NCBI RefSeq assembly: GCF_004114915.1
Contig: NZ_CP022219.1
Span: 6,106,501-6,170,500, forward strand
Source of the DNA: Bradyrhizobium guangxiense
GTDB taxonomy: Bacteria; Pseudomonadota; Alphaproteobacteria; Rhizobiales; Xanthobacteraceae
Length of the DNA: 64,000 nucleotides
Direction: 5' to 3'
Shown here: positions 28,215 through 36,288 of the stretch, piece after piece
Position numbering within the stretch: position 1 is the stretch's first letter
Layout: each line of letters starts with the position of its first letter
Notes under the pieces: model-generated
Database searches by the model: none
Told to the model about the DNA's origin: nothing
What the model saw: the letters and a program-made list of their open reading frames with translations, nothing else
Position numbers and translations under genes: made by a program

Positions 28215-28532
28215 ATGGCATTTTCAACGAAGGCATTTGCACTTGTTTCGGTTGCAATCGTAACGCTGCTTGGCGCGTTCGCCGCGCCCGCATGCGCGCA
28301 AACCACGGCAACCCCGTGGGAGCTCAAACCCGACATGGGCTATGCCTATGACCGGGAGGGCAAGACCTATTCCTACAAGATGGGCACCAGCAATGCCGGC
28401 GAGCTCCTGAAGGGCGCCAAGAAGGTGCCGAGGGGCACCCTGTTCTTCATCGGCCATAACGGCCAGCTCTACATGCGCAGCGGCCCCTATCTCGAAGGCG
28501 ACGGCAAGTTCAAGTTCGGGCCGGATCAGTAG
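28215..28532 (+). CDS. Small secreted protein of unknown function
   Basis: 105 residues. A clear signal peptide (VSVAIVTLLGAFAAPACAQ) precedes a compact 75-residue domain with aromatic, Lys- and Gly-rich strands (MGYAYDREGKTYSYKMGTS, GTLFFIGHNGQLYMRSG). GGGGAGGATGGGATC provides the ribosome-binding site. It ends 33 bases before a 24-bp perfect hairpin. Similar small proteins are common and uncharacterised in Bradyrhizobium. Confidence 0.75.
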   Translation: MAFSTKAFALVSVAIVTLLGAFAAPACAQTTATPWELKPDMGYAYDREGKTYSYKMGTSNAGELLKGAKKVPRGTLFFIGHNGQLYMRSGPYLEGDGKFKFGPDQ

Positions 28533-28565
28533 AAGCTTGATTGGGCTGGCGGGAGATTGCAGAGT

Positions 28566-28617
28566 CACACACTCGGTGTCATCACCCGCGAAGGCGGGTG
28601 ATGACACCGAGTGTGTG
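28566..28617. terminator. Long perfect hairpin between convergent genes
   Basis: A 24-bp perfect stem (28566-28589 with 28594-28617) closes on a four-base loop GAAG. The core ATCACCCGCGAAGGCGGGTG is a repeat type seen in related genomes. It stands between the ends of two convergent genes and probably blocks or stabilises both transcripts, although it lacks a T-run. Confidence 0.7.
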
Positions 28618-28628
28618 GCGGGCAAGGG

Positions 28629-29846
28629 CTAAAACGCGCCCGCCAATTCCCGCGCACCGGGCTTGCCGCTGTTGGCGTCCATCCGCTCATCCGTCACGGC
28701 AAGCAGCTTGGCCACCGTGTTGTGGCGGATCGCGACCGGGGTGCGCTCGTAGCCGCCGCGCTGGAAGAAGTTCGAGGTCGGCACCTGCTCGCGCATCGCC
28801 TGCGGCATCGTCACCATGTCGAGCCCGGTGCCGTCGCCGGTGAGGTTCATCATCTCGAGCTCGGCGGCGGTCAGCGGACGGGTGTAGCCCTTGGCGCGGG
28901 CGAACAGCACCGAGGTCAGCAGCTTGTGGGTCTGCAGCATCGGACCGACATCGATGTCCAGCACCATGGCATGCATGGCCCAGCCCTGCGCCGTGTTGCC
29001 GATCTTCTCGTGCTCCGACCAGGTGTCGGGCACCGACTTGGCATGCGCCACCATCTTCTTCAGAACAGCGAGCTTGTGCTCGAGCGACTGGCGCGCCGGT
29101 CCCGACATGCGCGCCACCTTCTCGGAGAGCGCACGAACGAGCTCATGACCCTGCTCGGCGAGCAGCTCGACGCTGTTGGTGGTCAGGAGCTGGTTGTAGC
29201 CTATCGCGGTCGAGATCGCGCGTTTGCCGCCATGCTCGATTCCCGCCTGCACGTCGTGGCTGCCGGTACCGCCGGTCTCGAACGAATAGACCCGCACGGC
29301 CTGCTCGCGCGTCAGTCCGGAGGCGAGCGCGTAGCGCGCATAGGCGCGCTTGAACTCGAGCTCGCTTGTGGGGCGCTGCGGCGTGAACTGGTAGAGCTCC
29401 TGCGCCGCGCGCAGGAAATCGGCAACCACGGGAATAGGCTTGCGGGGCGGCCGGTCCGGCGTTTCCTCCGGTTCGGGATTCACCGGCTTCTTCGGCCCGG
29501 TGTAAAGCGGCGGATGCTCCAGCACGTAATCATCCAGCGTGATCTGCTGCCCGCTGCGCCGCTTGGCGTTGCGGCCTTTCCGCTTCTCCGAGATCTGGCT
29601 CCAATAGGCGCCCGCCTCGGCGTCGAAGGCCGCGCGCGCCGCCTGGTACTCCGCGAGCTTGCGGCGATATTCGAGCACGGCGGGCGACGCGCCCGCGCCT
29701 TGCGGAAAGAACTGCGACAGCAACTGCGCATTGGCATTGCGGACGGCCGGTGGCAGCGCGTCGGCTTCACCGCCGCTTGCGGCGGGCGTGATCAGGGCCA
29801 GCGCAAGTGGAACCAACGCCCATGTGTTTCGAATCGATCGATGCAT
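28629..29846 (-). CDS. Secreted protein with possible lysozyme-like domain
   Basis: 405 residues with a signal peptide (WALVPLALALITPAASG). After a charged, Pro-rich N-terminal third, the sequence RVYSFETGGTGSHDVQAGIE and later AISTAIGYNQLL resemble the catalytic-Glu and GYxQ(L/I) segments of transglycosylase/lysozyme folds. The rest is helical with charged residues. The resemblance is short and not decisive. No wall-metabolism gene adjoins; it lies between a small secreted protein and a Nudix gene. Function is therefore unassigned, with peptidoglycan cleavage as one possibility. Confidence 0.75.
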   Translation of the reverse strand: MHRSIRNTWALVPLALALITPAASGGEADALPPAVRNANAQLLSQFFPQGAGASPAVLEYRRKLAEYQAARAAFDAEAGAYWSQISEKRKGRNAKRRSGQQITLDDYVLEHPPLYTGPKKPVNPEPEETPDRPPRKPIPVVADFLRAAQELYQFTPQRPTSELEFKRAYARYALASGLTREQAVRVYSFETGGTGSHDVQAGIEHGGKRAISTAIGYNQLLTTNSVELLAEQGHELVRALSEKVARMSGPARQSLEHKLAVLKKMVAHAKSVPDTWSEHEKIGNTAQGWAMHAMVLDIDVGPMLQTHKLLTSVLFARAKGYTRPLTAAELEMMNLTGDGTGLDMVTMPQAMREQVPTSNFFQRGGYERTPVAIRHNTVAKLLAVTDERMDANSGKPGARELAGAF

Positions 29847-29899
29847 GCCGCCCTCTTAGCAGGCATCCGGTAACCGTCACGTTAACGCGCTGTTTACCA

Positions 29900-30526
29900 T
29901 CACTTCCAGGCGAACACGGGCTGTTCCAGCTCGGTGACGCGGGTGTGCCGCCCCGCCAGCACCTCGCGGAACTGGTAGATCAGGGCAGCCGTCGGCGCGT
30001 GGATCAGGCTCATCTGGTGATGGAAGCGGATCACGCGGCGGGCGCTTTCGGGGATCGCGGTGAAATCGAACGCCCCGTCGCGCTCGATGGTGTCGAGCGC
30101 GATGCGATGGACGGAAGCGACCTCGTCCGGGTTCGGCTTGATCGGGGCACTGTCGGCTGCCCAGACCACGACCGGCGTGATCAGATAGCCGGAGCGGGTC
30201 GGATAATCGTCGAGCAGGCCGAGCACCGCGTCGGCCGAGAGCTTGAGCGCGAGTTCCTCGTCGAGCTCGCGCAGCGCGGCCTCGACCGGCGTCTCGCCGG
30301 CATCGCAGCGTCCGCCGGGCAGCGCCCATTGGCCGCGATGCGCACGCAGGTGCGAGGCGCGCCTGGTGAGCAGGAAGGCCGTGTCGTCGCCGTCACTGGA
30401 TTCTGTCAGCGCCAGAACCACAGCGGCGCGCTTCAGCGCCGATGGCTCGGCCTCCGCGGGCAGCCGCGCGAAGGAGGCGCAGGCGGCTTCGATATTCCGT
30501 CTGGTGGCATCGCCGAAAGGTCTCAT
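29900..30526 (-). CDS. Nudix hydrolase, CoA-pyrophosphatase type
   Basis: 208 residues. The Nudix box is G72-x5-E78-x7-R86-E87-L-D-E90-E91-L, with Ala in place of the final Gly. The preceding LLTRRASHLRAHRGQWALPGG is the segment characteristic of CoA diphosphatases, which cleave CoA to phosphopantetheine and adenosine bisphosphate. Cytoplasmic. The start is close to the divergent thioesterase gene (58-base spacing), another CoA-thioester enzyme, which fits a shared CoA theme. Confidence 0.85.
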   Translation of the reverse strand: MRPFGDATRRNIEAACASFARLPAEAEPSALKRAAVVLALTESSDGDDTAFLLTRRASHLRAHRGQWALPGGRCDAGETPVEAALRELDEELALKLSADAVLGLLDDYPTRSGYLITPVVVWAADSAPIKPNPDEVASVHRIALDTIERDGAFDFTAIPESARRVIRFHHQMSLIHAPTAALIYQFREVLAGRHTRVTELEQPVFAWK

Positions 30527-30584
30527 GATGCTTGACTACACCAGGACCGCATCTGATGAAACGAGGAGAGACAGCGTTGCAGGG

Positions 30585-31022
30585 ATGGACGGAGAGATGA
30601 CGAGCAAGGCCGCCGCAAGGCTGAAATCGGAGGGCTGGAGCATTCTGGAGACCACCGGCTTCGTGCACCTGATCGGCCCGTTGTGGCAGCGCAAGGGCGA
30701 CGGCCAATACGAATTCGCGCTCGCGACCGAAGACAAGCATCACAACCGCCGCGGCATGGTCCAGGGCGGCGTGATGATGACCTTCGCCGACCGCACCTGT
30801 GGCATGACCGCCCGTTACGTCTCCGGCAAGGAGTACATGGCGACGGTGCAGCTCGACACCCATTTCGTCGAGGCCGGCCAGATCGGCGACATCCTGATCT
30901 CCCGCCCGCGCGTGGTGCGCTCGACCCGCAGCCTGATCTTCATGAGCACGGAGGTGACGGTCGATGACCGCTGCATCGTGATGGCGAACGGCGTGTTCAA
31001 GATCTTGAAGGGGCCGGGGTAG
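30585..31022 (+). CDS. PaaI-type hotdog thioesterase
   Basis: 145 residues from the ATG at 30585, or 141 from the ATG at 30597, which has GGACGGAGAG ahead of it. The hotdog-fold signature is visible: HNRRGMVQGGVMMTFADRTCG (H-N/x-x-G-x-x-x-G-G), followed by VQLDTHFVEAGQIGD and a closing beta strand FMSTEVTVDD. These enzymes hydrolyse acyl- or aryl-CoA thioesters. It is divergent from the Nudix gene and stands upstream of an aldo/keto reductase. Confidence 0.83.
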   Translation: MDGEMTSKAAARLKSEGWSILETTGFVHLIGPLWQRKGDGQYEFALATEDKHHNRRGMVQGGVMMTFADRTCGMTARYVSGKEYMATVQLDTHFVEAGQIGDILISRPRVVRSTRSLIFMSTEVTVDDRCIVMANGVFKILKGPG

Positions 31023-31120
31023 CGGGCGGCTGCCCGCAGCCGACCACACCCTTCGCTGCGCTCGCAATGACGGGCGTTGCTGGCTATGCTGCTCCCACGA
31101 AGAAGCAGCAAGGATAGCCC

Positions 31121-32131
31121 ATGCAATACCGTCAGCTCGGCCGCAGCGGCCTGAAAGTGTCGCCGATTTGCCTGGGCACCATGATGTTCGGCGGACCGAC
31201 GGATGAAGCCGCGTCAAAGCTCATCATCGACAAGGTGCGCGGCGCCGGCATCAACTTCATCGACACGGCCGACGCCTATTCGAAGGGCGGCTCCGAGGAA
31301 GTCGTGGGCCGCGCCATCGCCGGCAACCGCCACGCCTGGGTCCTTGCCACTAAGCTCGCAAATCCCATGGGTGACGATCCCAATCGCGGCGGGCTGTCGC
31401 GGCGCTGGGTGCTGCAGGCCGCCGACGAGAGCCTGAAGCGGCTCGGCACAGATCACATCGACATCTACTATCTGCACAAGGAGGACCACGCGACGCCGCT
31501 GGAGGAAACGGTGCGCGCGATGGGCGATCTGATCCGCGCGGGCAAGGTGCGCTATTTCGGCGTCTCGAACTACCGCGCCTGGCGCGTCGCCGAGATCTGC
31601 AACATCTGCGACCGCCTCGGCATTGACCGGCCGGCGGTGAGCCAACCCTATTACAACGCCATGAACCGCATGCCGGAGGTCGAGCACTTTCCGGCCTGCT
31701 CCTACTACGGCCTCGGCATCGTCCCCTACAGCCCGCTGGCGCGCGGCGTGCTCACCGGCAAGTACAAGGTGGATGCGGCTCCCGACAAGGAGACCCGCGC
31801 CGGCCGCAACGACACCCGCATGATGCAGACCGAATGGCGGCCCGAATCGCTGCGGCTCGCGCAGGAGATCAAGGCGCACGCCGAGAAGAACGGCATCACC
31901 GCAGGCCAGTTCGCGGTCGCCTGGGTGCTCAACTCCGCCTTCGTTTCGTCGGTGATCGCCGGCCCCCGCACCGAGGAGCAATGGGACGGCTACATCGGCG
32001 CGCTCGACTATCGCTTCACTGCGGAGGACGAGGCGCTGATCGACCGCCTGGTCGTGCCGGGCCATCCCTCGACGCCGGGCTACAACGATCCCGCCTATCC
32101 GATCGAAGGCCGCCGCGCACGGACGGCGTGA
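31121..32131 (+). CDS. Aldo/keto reductase
   Basis: 336 residues. The catalytic tetrad is present: D48 and Y53 (FIDTADAYSKGGSE), K78 (WVLATKLANP) and H119 (DIYYLHKEDH). A TIM barrel with NADPH-binding end (FVSSVIAGPRTEEQWDGYIGAL) is typical of the AKR/YhdN-type group. It reduces an unidentified aldehyde or ketone. The stop is 16 bases from the next gene, so the two may be co-transcribed. Confidence 0.9.
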   Translation: MQYRQLGRSGLKVSPICLGTMMFGGPTDEAASKLIIDKVRGAGINFIDTADAYSKGGSEEVVGRAIAGNRHAWVLATKLANPMGDDPNRGGLSRRWVLQAADESLKRLGTDHIDIYYLHKEDHATPLEETVRAMGDLIRAGKVRYFGVSNYRAWRVAEICNICDRLGIDRPAVSQPYYNAMNRMPEVEHFPACSYYGLGIVPYSPLARGVLTGKYKVDAAPDKETRAGRNDTRMMQTEWRPESLRLAQEIKAHAEKNGITAGQFAVAWVLNSAFVSSVIAGPRTEEQWDGYIGALDYRFTAEDEALIDRLVVPGHPSTPGYNDPAYPIEGRRARTA

Positions 32132-32147
32132 ACTTTCGGGGACGACG

Positions 32148-33461
32148 ATGGCACACGAAGACCGCTACGGCCTGCCGCTCTCAACTGCATCCGATGCGGC
32201 GGCCGGCGCCTATCGCGACGGCGTCGACCTCATGCTCGCGGGCTGGACCGGCACGGCGGAGACGCTGGAGCGCGCGATTGCGGCCGACCCCGACTTCGCG
32301 CTGGCCCATATCGCCCGCGCCCGCGTGCACGCCTTCTACCAGCAGGGCGATCTGGCACGGCAGAAGGCGGCGCTCGCGCGTGAGCTGGTCACCAGGCGCG
32401 GCACGGAGCGCGAGCGCGCGCATGTCGAGACGCTGGCGTTGGCGATCGAAGGCCGGCTGCCGGACGCGATCGCATCGACCCTGAAGCACATCGAGAGCTG
32501 GCCGCGCGATGCCTTGGTGCTGTCGCTGCCGCTCGGCGCGTTCGGCCTGTTCGCCTTCTCCGGCATGGCGGACCACGACCGCGCGCGGCACGAGCTGTGC
32601 GAACGCGTCGCGCAGCACTATGGCGAGGACTGGTGGTTTCTCACCATGGCCGGCTGGGCAATGACCGAGAACGGCGACGTCGCGCGCGGCCGCGCCGTCA
32701 CCGAGCGCGGCTTCGGCCTCCGCCGAGCCAATGCCCATGCCGCGCACGCGGTGCTGCATGCGATGTTCGAGGACGGCTCGATCGAGGCGGCCGATCGCCT
32801 CGTCGACGACTGGATACCGGGCTATGACCGCGCCGGCATCCTGCACGGCCATATCCGCTGGCACCAGGCGCTCGGTGCGCTCGAGCATGGCGATGCGGCC
32901 CGCGCGCTGTCGATCTATGCCGACGTGCTCCAGCCGTCGGTCACGCAGGCGCCGCCGCTCAACGTCATCACCGACGCCGCCTCGCTGCTGTGGCGCCTCT
33001 CGGCTTATGGCCACAGCGTGCCGAGGGCGCTGTGGCTCGAGGCCGACGCCGCCGCGCAAAAGCTGTTTCCGAAGTCCAGCCTATCCTTTGCCGACGTCCA
33101 CATGGCGCTGTTCTCGGCGGCGACGCAAAACCGCGAAGCGCTCGCCGCGCGGCTTGCAACCATCGAGCAGCGGCTCGCCGAGGGCAAGCTGCCGGCCGGC
33201 GCCGTCGTGCCCGCGATCTTCCGCGCGCTCGCAGCTTTCGCGGACGAGGATTACGCCTCATGCGTGCAGATGCTCGCGCCTGTTCTCACAGAGGTCGTGC
33301 GGATCGGCGGCAGCCACGCCCAGCGCGAGTTGATCGAAGACACCTACATCGTCGCGCTCATGCGCAGCGGCGAGTTGCCCCGCGCCCGCGCCCTGCTGGA
33401 CGCCCGCCTGCACCGCCGGCCGTCGCTTCGCGATGCGCGCTGGCAGACGGCGATGGGCTAG
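32148..33461 (+). CDS. TTC38-like tetratricopeptide protein
   Basis: 437 residues. The order of segments follows the TTC38 family: YGLPLSTASDAAAGAYRDGVDLMLAGWTG at the start, LERAIAADPDFALAHIARA, then WPRDALVLSLPLGAFGLFAFSG, NAHAAHAVLHAMFEDG and later RALWLEADAAAQKLFP. The protein is soluble and helical. The function of this family is unknown. It follows the aldo/keto reductase by 16 bases. Confidence 0.82.
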   Translation: MAHEDRYGLPLSTASDAAAGAYRDGVDLMLAGWTGTAETLERAIAADPDFALAHIARARVHAFYQQGDLARQKAALARELVTRRGTERERAHVETLALAIEGRLPDAIASTLKHIESWPRDALVLSLPLGAFGLFAFSGMADHDRARHELCERVAQHYGEDWWFLTMAGWAMTENGDVARGRAVTERGFGLRRANAHAAHAVLHAMFEDGSIEAADRLVDDWIPGYDRAGILHGHIRWHQALGALEHGDAARALSIYADVLQPSVTQAPPLNVITDAASLLWRLSAYGHSVPRALWLEADAAAQKLFPKSSLSFADVHMALFSAATQNREALAARLATIEQRLAEGKLPAGAVVPAIFRALAAFADEDYASCVQMLAPVLTEVVRIGGSHAQRELIEDTYIVALMRSGELPRARALLDARLHRRPSLRDARWQTAMG

Positions 33462-33663
33462 CTTTGCCACGAAAAAAACACCAGTCTGACGGCAAGTGCC
33501 GGACGGACGGGGTGGGCGATTGGGCGAATCGCCGTTGGGGTGTGACGCGGTGGTATTCCAGACGGGTGTTGCAGAACAAACGGGATCGCAACCAATTTGC
33601 GGTTCAATGGTTATGGTGCGGGAGTTCCCCGCCGCCGCGGCCCCCTGGCACACGAGCCTGACC

Positions 33664-34254
33664 ATGCGCCTCCGCCGACCGGTCCTCGCCGTCTTGGCCA
33701 TCACCTTGGCAAGTCCTTGGGCAAGTCCTTGTTTTGCCGAAACTTCCGAACCGATCCGGGTCAACAATCCGCCGGCGCAGCAGACCGCCTTCATCGACCT
33801 GCTGGCGCTGATGTCCGGCCATTGCAAGACGTTCAAGGTTGCCGGCCGCACCCTCGCCTGCAAGACGGTGGCCTATGCCCATGGCGACACGGGCCGGGTC
33901 AATTTCGCAGTTGCGGTCGATGATCCCTCTGACGACAGCCACGTCGTGTCGTTCTCCGGCGAGAACGGCAAGCGCGCCGACGACAATTCCTACGAGTTGC
34001 CGATCGACCGCATGCTGCTCAACTCCAAGGACCGGCCCAGGGTCGATGGCCTGCCGGTGCCGGCCGAGCAGACCTCCACCGGTGTCTGCCGCCAGACTGG
34101 CAACTTCGCGGCCAGGAAGGTGAACGACGTGACCTGCTCGGCGACCGACAACGAAGGCCGCCGGTATGAACTGCTGTTCGTCTCCGACGGTACGCCGGTG
34201 AGCGTGCGCCGCATCCGGCAGTCGTCGCCCTCGATCCAGGATCCGTTCAAGTAG
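33664..34254 (+). CDS. Secreted protein of unknown function
   Basis: 196 residues from MRLRRPVLAVLAITL, which gives a signal peptide ending near PCFAE; an earlier in-frame ATG at 33607 would add a leader. The mature part contains the paired motif LMSGHCKTFKVAGRTLACKTVAYAHGD, later TGVCRQTGNFAARKVNDVTCSA and a C-terminal strand region. Four cysteines suggest two disulfides. No family is recognised. It lies 149 bases upstream of the histidine kinase, without clear linkage. Confidence 0.75.
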   Translation: MRLRRPVLAVLAITLASPWASPCFAETSEPIRVNNPPAQQTAFIDLLALMSGHCKTFKVAGRTLACKTVAYAHGDTGRVNFAVAVDDPSDDSHVVSFSGENGKRADDNSYELPIDRMLLNSKDRPRVDGLPVPAEQTSTGVCRQTGNFAARKVNDVTCSATDNEGRRYELLFVSDGTPVSVRRIRQSSPSIQDPFK

Positions 34255-34403
34255 CGGCACTTCGTCTCGCCCCGCTCAGTCTTGGTGCGAACGCGCTTGC
34301 TTCCGTTTTGAAACTCCAGGCCTGGCTTGTATGCTCTGGTGCGCGTCCTCATCGCGGAGGCGCGACTGCAAACGAAGGCGGGGCCGAGAGTCCAGCAACG
34401 CGC

Positions 34404-36251
34404 ATGATCACCGGGCTGGTGCGCATCCTGATTGTCTGCCTGCTCGCAAGCCTGTCGTGCGAATGCATCGCCGCCGACAGCAAGCGGCAGCGTTCGATTC
34501 TGGTCCTCGAAGAAGCCGATTTTCGCTCGCCGTTCTATTCCGAGATCTTTGCCGGCATCCGCGCCGCCGCAAAGCCGAACGGGGCGAGCCACACCGTGAC
34601 CTACGGCGAGAGCCTCGATCTCACCCGCTTCCCGGACCCCGGCTACGAAGAGAGTCTGGTCGGCCACTTCAAGACCAAATACGCGCAGCGGCCGATCGAC
34701 GTCATCGTTTCGATCGGCGTCGCAGCGGCGAAATTCCTCCAGAAGCACAAGCTGGAGATCTGGCCGGCCGCGCCCGTCGTCTACGGCTTCGTCCCCGATC
34801 TTCCCGAGACGCGCGCGCTGTTCCTGCCCAACTCGACAGCCGTCTTCGCGCGCGTGAGACCGGCGCAGCTGCTGACTGCAGCGCGCGCCGTCGTTCCCGA
34901 TCTCAACCGTGTCGTGCTCGTCGGCGAGGCCTGGAAGAATCCGCTGACATACGGACACTGGAAGCAGGATTTCGCGGCCGCCATGCCCGACCTCGAAATC
35001 ACCGATCTGTCCGGCGCCGTGCTGCGCGAGGTCCGCGATCGCGTCGCCTCCCTACCTGCCCGCTCCGCGATCCTGACCTCGGCGATGTATTCGGACGGCG
35101 AAGGCACCTATTATTCCCCGACCTCGGCGCTCGCGCGCGTCGCCGAACGTGCCAACCGCCCGATCATCATCACGTCCGATACGTTCCTCGGGCGGTCGGG
35201 CGTGGGCGGCTTCCTGCTGCTGCCGGAGACGATCGGACGGGAAGCCGGCCAATTGGCGATGCGTATCCTCGACGGCGAAGCGCCGTCGAGGATCGTCCCC
35301 TTCGGCGGGGGCAACGTGAAGCCGATCTTCGACTGGCGGCAGCTGAAGCGCTGGAACGTGGACGAAGCCAATCTGCCCCCCGGCAGCGAAGTGCGCTTCC
35401 GTGAACCGACCTTCTGGGAGCAGTATCACTGGCACGTCACCGGCGTCGCGAGCGTCGTTCTGCTGCAGGCGCTGTTGATCGCCATTCTGCTGCGCGAGCG
35501 CCGCCTGCGCTTCGTGGCCGAGGTCGAAGCGCGGCAGCGCATGTCGGAGCTCGCCCACATGAATCGCCGCGCCACCGCGGGCGAGATGTCCGCCTCGCTC
35601 GCCCACGAGCTGACCCAGCCGCTCGCTGCCATCATGATCAATGCCGAGACGGCCCAACAGATATTGCGCAATCCGGCTCCCGATCTCGGCGAGATCGGGG
35701 ACATATTGGACCACATTCGCCGGGACGATCAGCGCGCTGCCGAGGTCATCAGCCGGCTGCGCGCGTTCCTGAAACGGGACCCGACCGAACGGCGCGAGCT
35801 CGACCTCAATGCGATGGTCGGCGAGGTATTTCGATTCCTCTCCGTGCAGGCGCTGACGCACGACGTCGAGCTCGTGACGGAACCCTCGCCCAAGGATATC
35901 CGCGTCAAGGGCGACAAGGTCCAGCTCCAGCAGGCCATTCTGAATCTCGTCGTGAACGGCATCGATGCGGTAGCCCATCTTCCGGACAAGCGGCGCCGCA
36001 TCGTCGGGCGAACCAGTCTCGCTGGCAATGTGGCCCTCGTCTCCGTCGCCGATGCCGGTGAGGGGATCCTCGCAGAGAAGGTCGCGGAGATCTTCAAGCC
36101 GTTCTTCACGACCAAGGCGCAAGGCATGGGCATTGGCCTGTCGATCGCCCATACGATCGTCGAGGCGCATGGCGGGCGGGTCTGGGCGGAGAACGCGCCG
36201 TCAGGAGGCGCGGTCTTTCATGTCCCCCTGCCGCTGGCGCCGCCTCGATAG
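34404..36251 (+). CDS. Sensor histidine kinase with periplasmic-binding-like sensor
   Basis: 615 residues from MITGLVRILIV. An N-terminal signal/anchor (VRILIVCLLASLSCECIA) is followed by about 300 residues resembling an ABC-type binding protein (RSILVLEEADFRSPFYSEIF, IDVIVSIGVAAAKFL, FSDTF-type IITSDTFLGRSGVGG). A transmembrane helix lies near residues 345-366 (VVLLQALLIAILL), then an H-box SLAHELTQPLAAIM with H401, an N-box LNLVVNGIDAV, ADAGEGI and GMGIGLSIAH. It should autophosphorylate in response to a periplasmic ligand. No response regulator is adjacent, so its partner is elsewhere. Confidence 0.88.
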   Translation: MITGLVRILIVCLLASLSCECIAADSKRQRSILVLEEADFRSPFYSEIFAGIRAAAKPNGASHTVTYGESLDLTRFPDPGYEESLVGHFKTKYAQRPIDVIVSIGVAAAKFLQKHKLEIWPAAPVVYGFVPDLPETRALFLPNSTAVFARVRPAQLLTAARAVVPDLNRVVLVGEAWKNPLTYGHWKQDFAAAMPDLEITDLSGAVLREVRDRVASLPARSAILTSAMYSDGEGTYYSPTSALARVAERANRPIIITSDTFLGRSGVGGFLLLPETIGREAGQLAMRILDGEAPSRIVPFGGGNVKPIFDWRQLKRWNVDEANLPPGSEVRFREPTFWEQYHWHVTGVASVVLLQALLIAILLRERRLRFVAEVEARQRMSELAHMNRRATAGEMSASLAHELTQPLAAIMINAETAQQILRNPAPDLGEIGDILDHIRRDDQRAAEVISRLRAFLKRDPTERRELDLNAMVGEVFRFLSVQALTHDVELVTEPSPKDIRVKGDKVQLQQAILNLVVNGIDAVAHLPDKRRRIVGRTSLAGNVALVSVADAGEGILAEKVAEIFKPFFTTKAQGMGIGLSIAHTIVEAHGGRVWAENAPSGGAVFHVPLPLAPPR

Positions 36252-36288
36252 CTTCTATCGCAGGCGCCAGTGACGCCGCGACCCGGCA

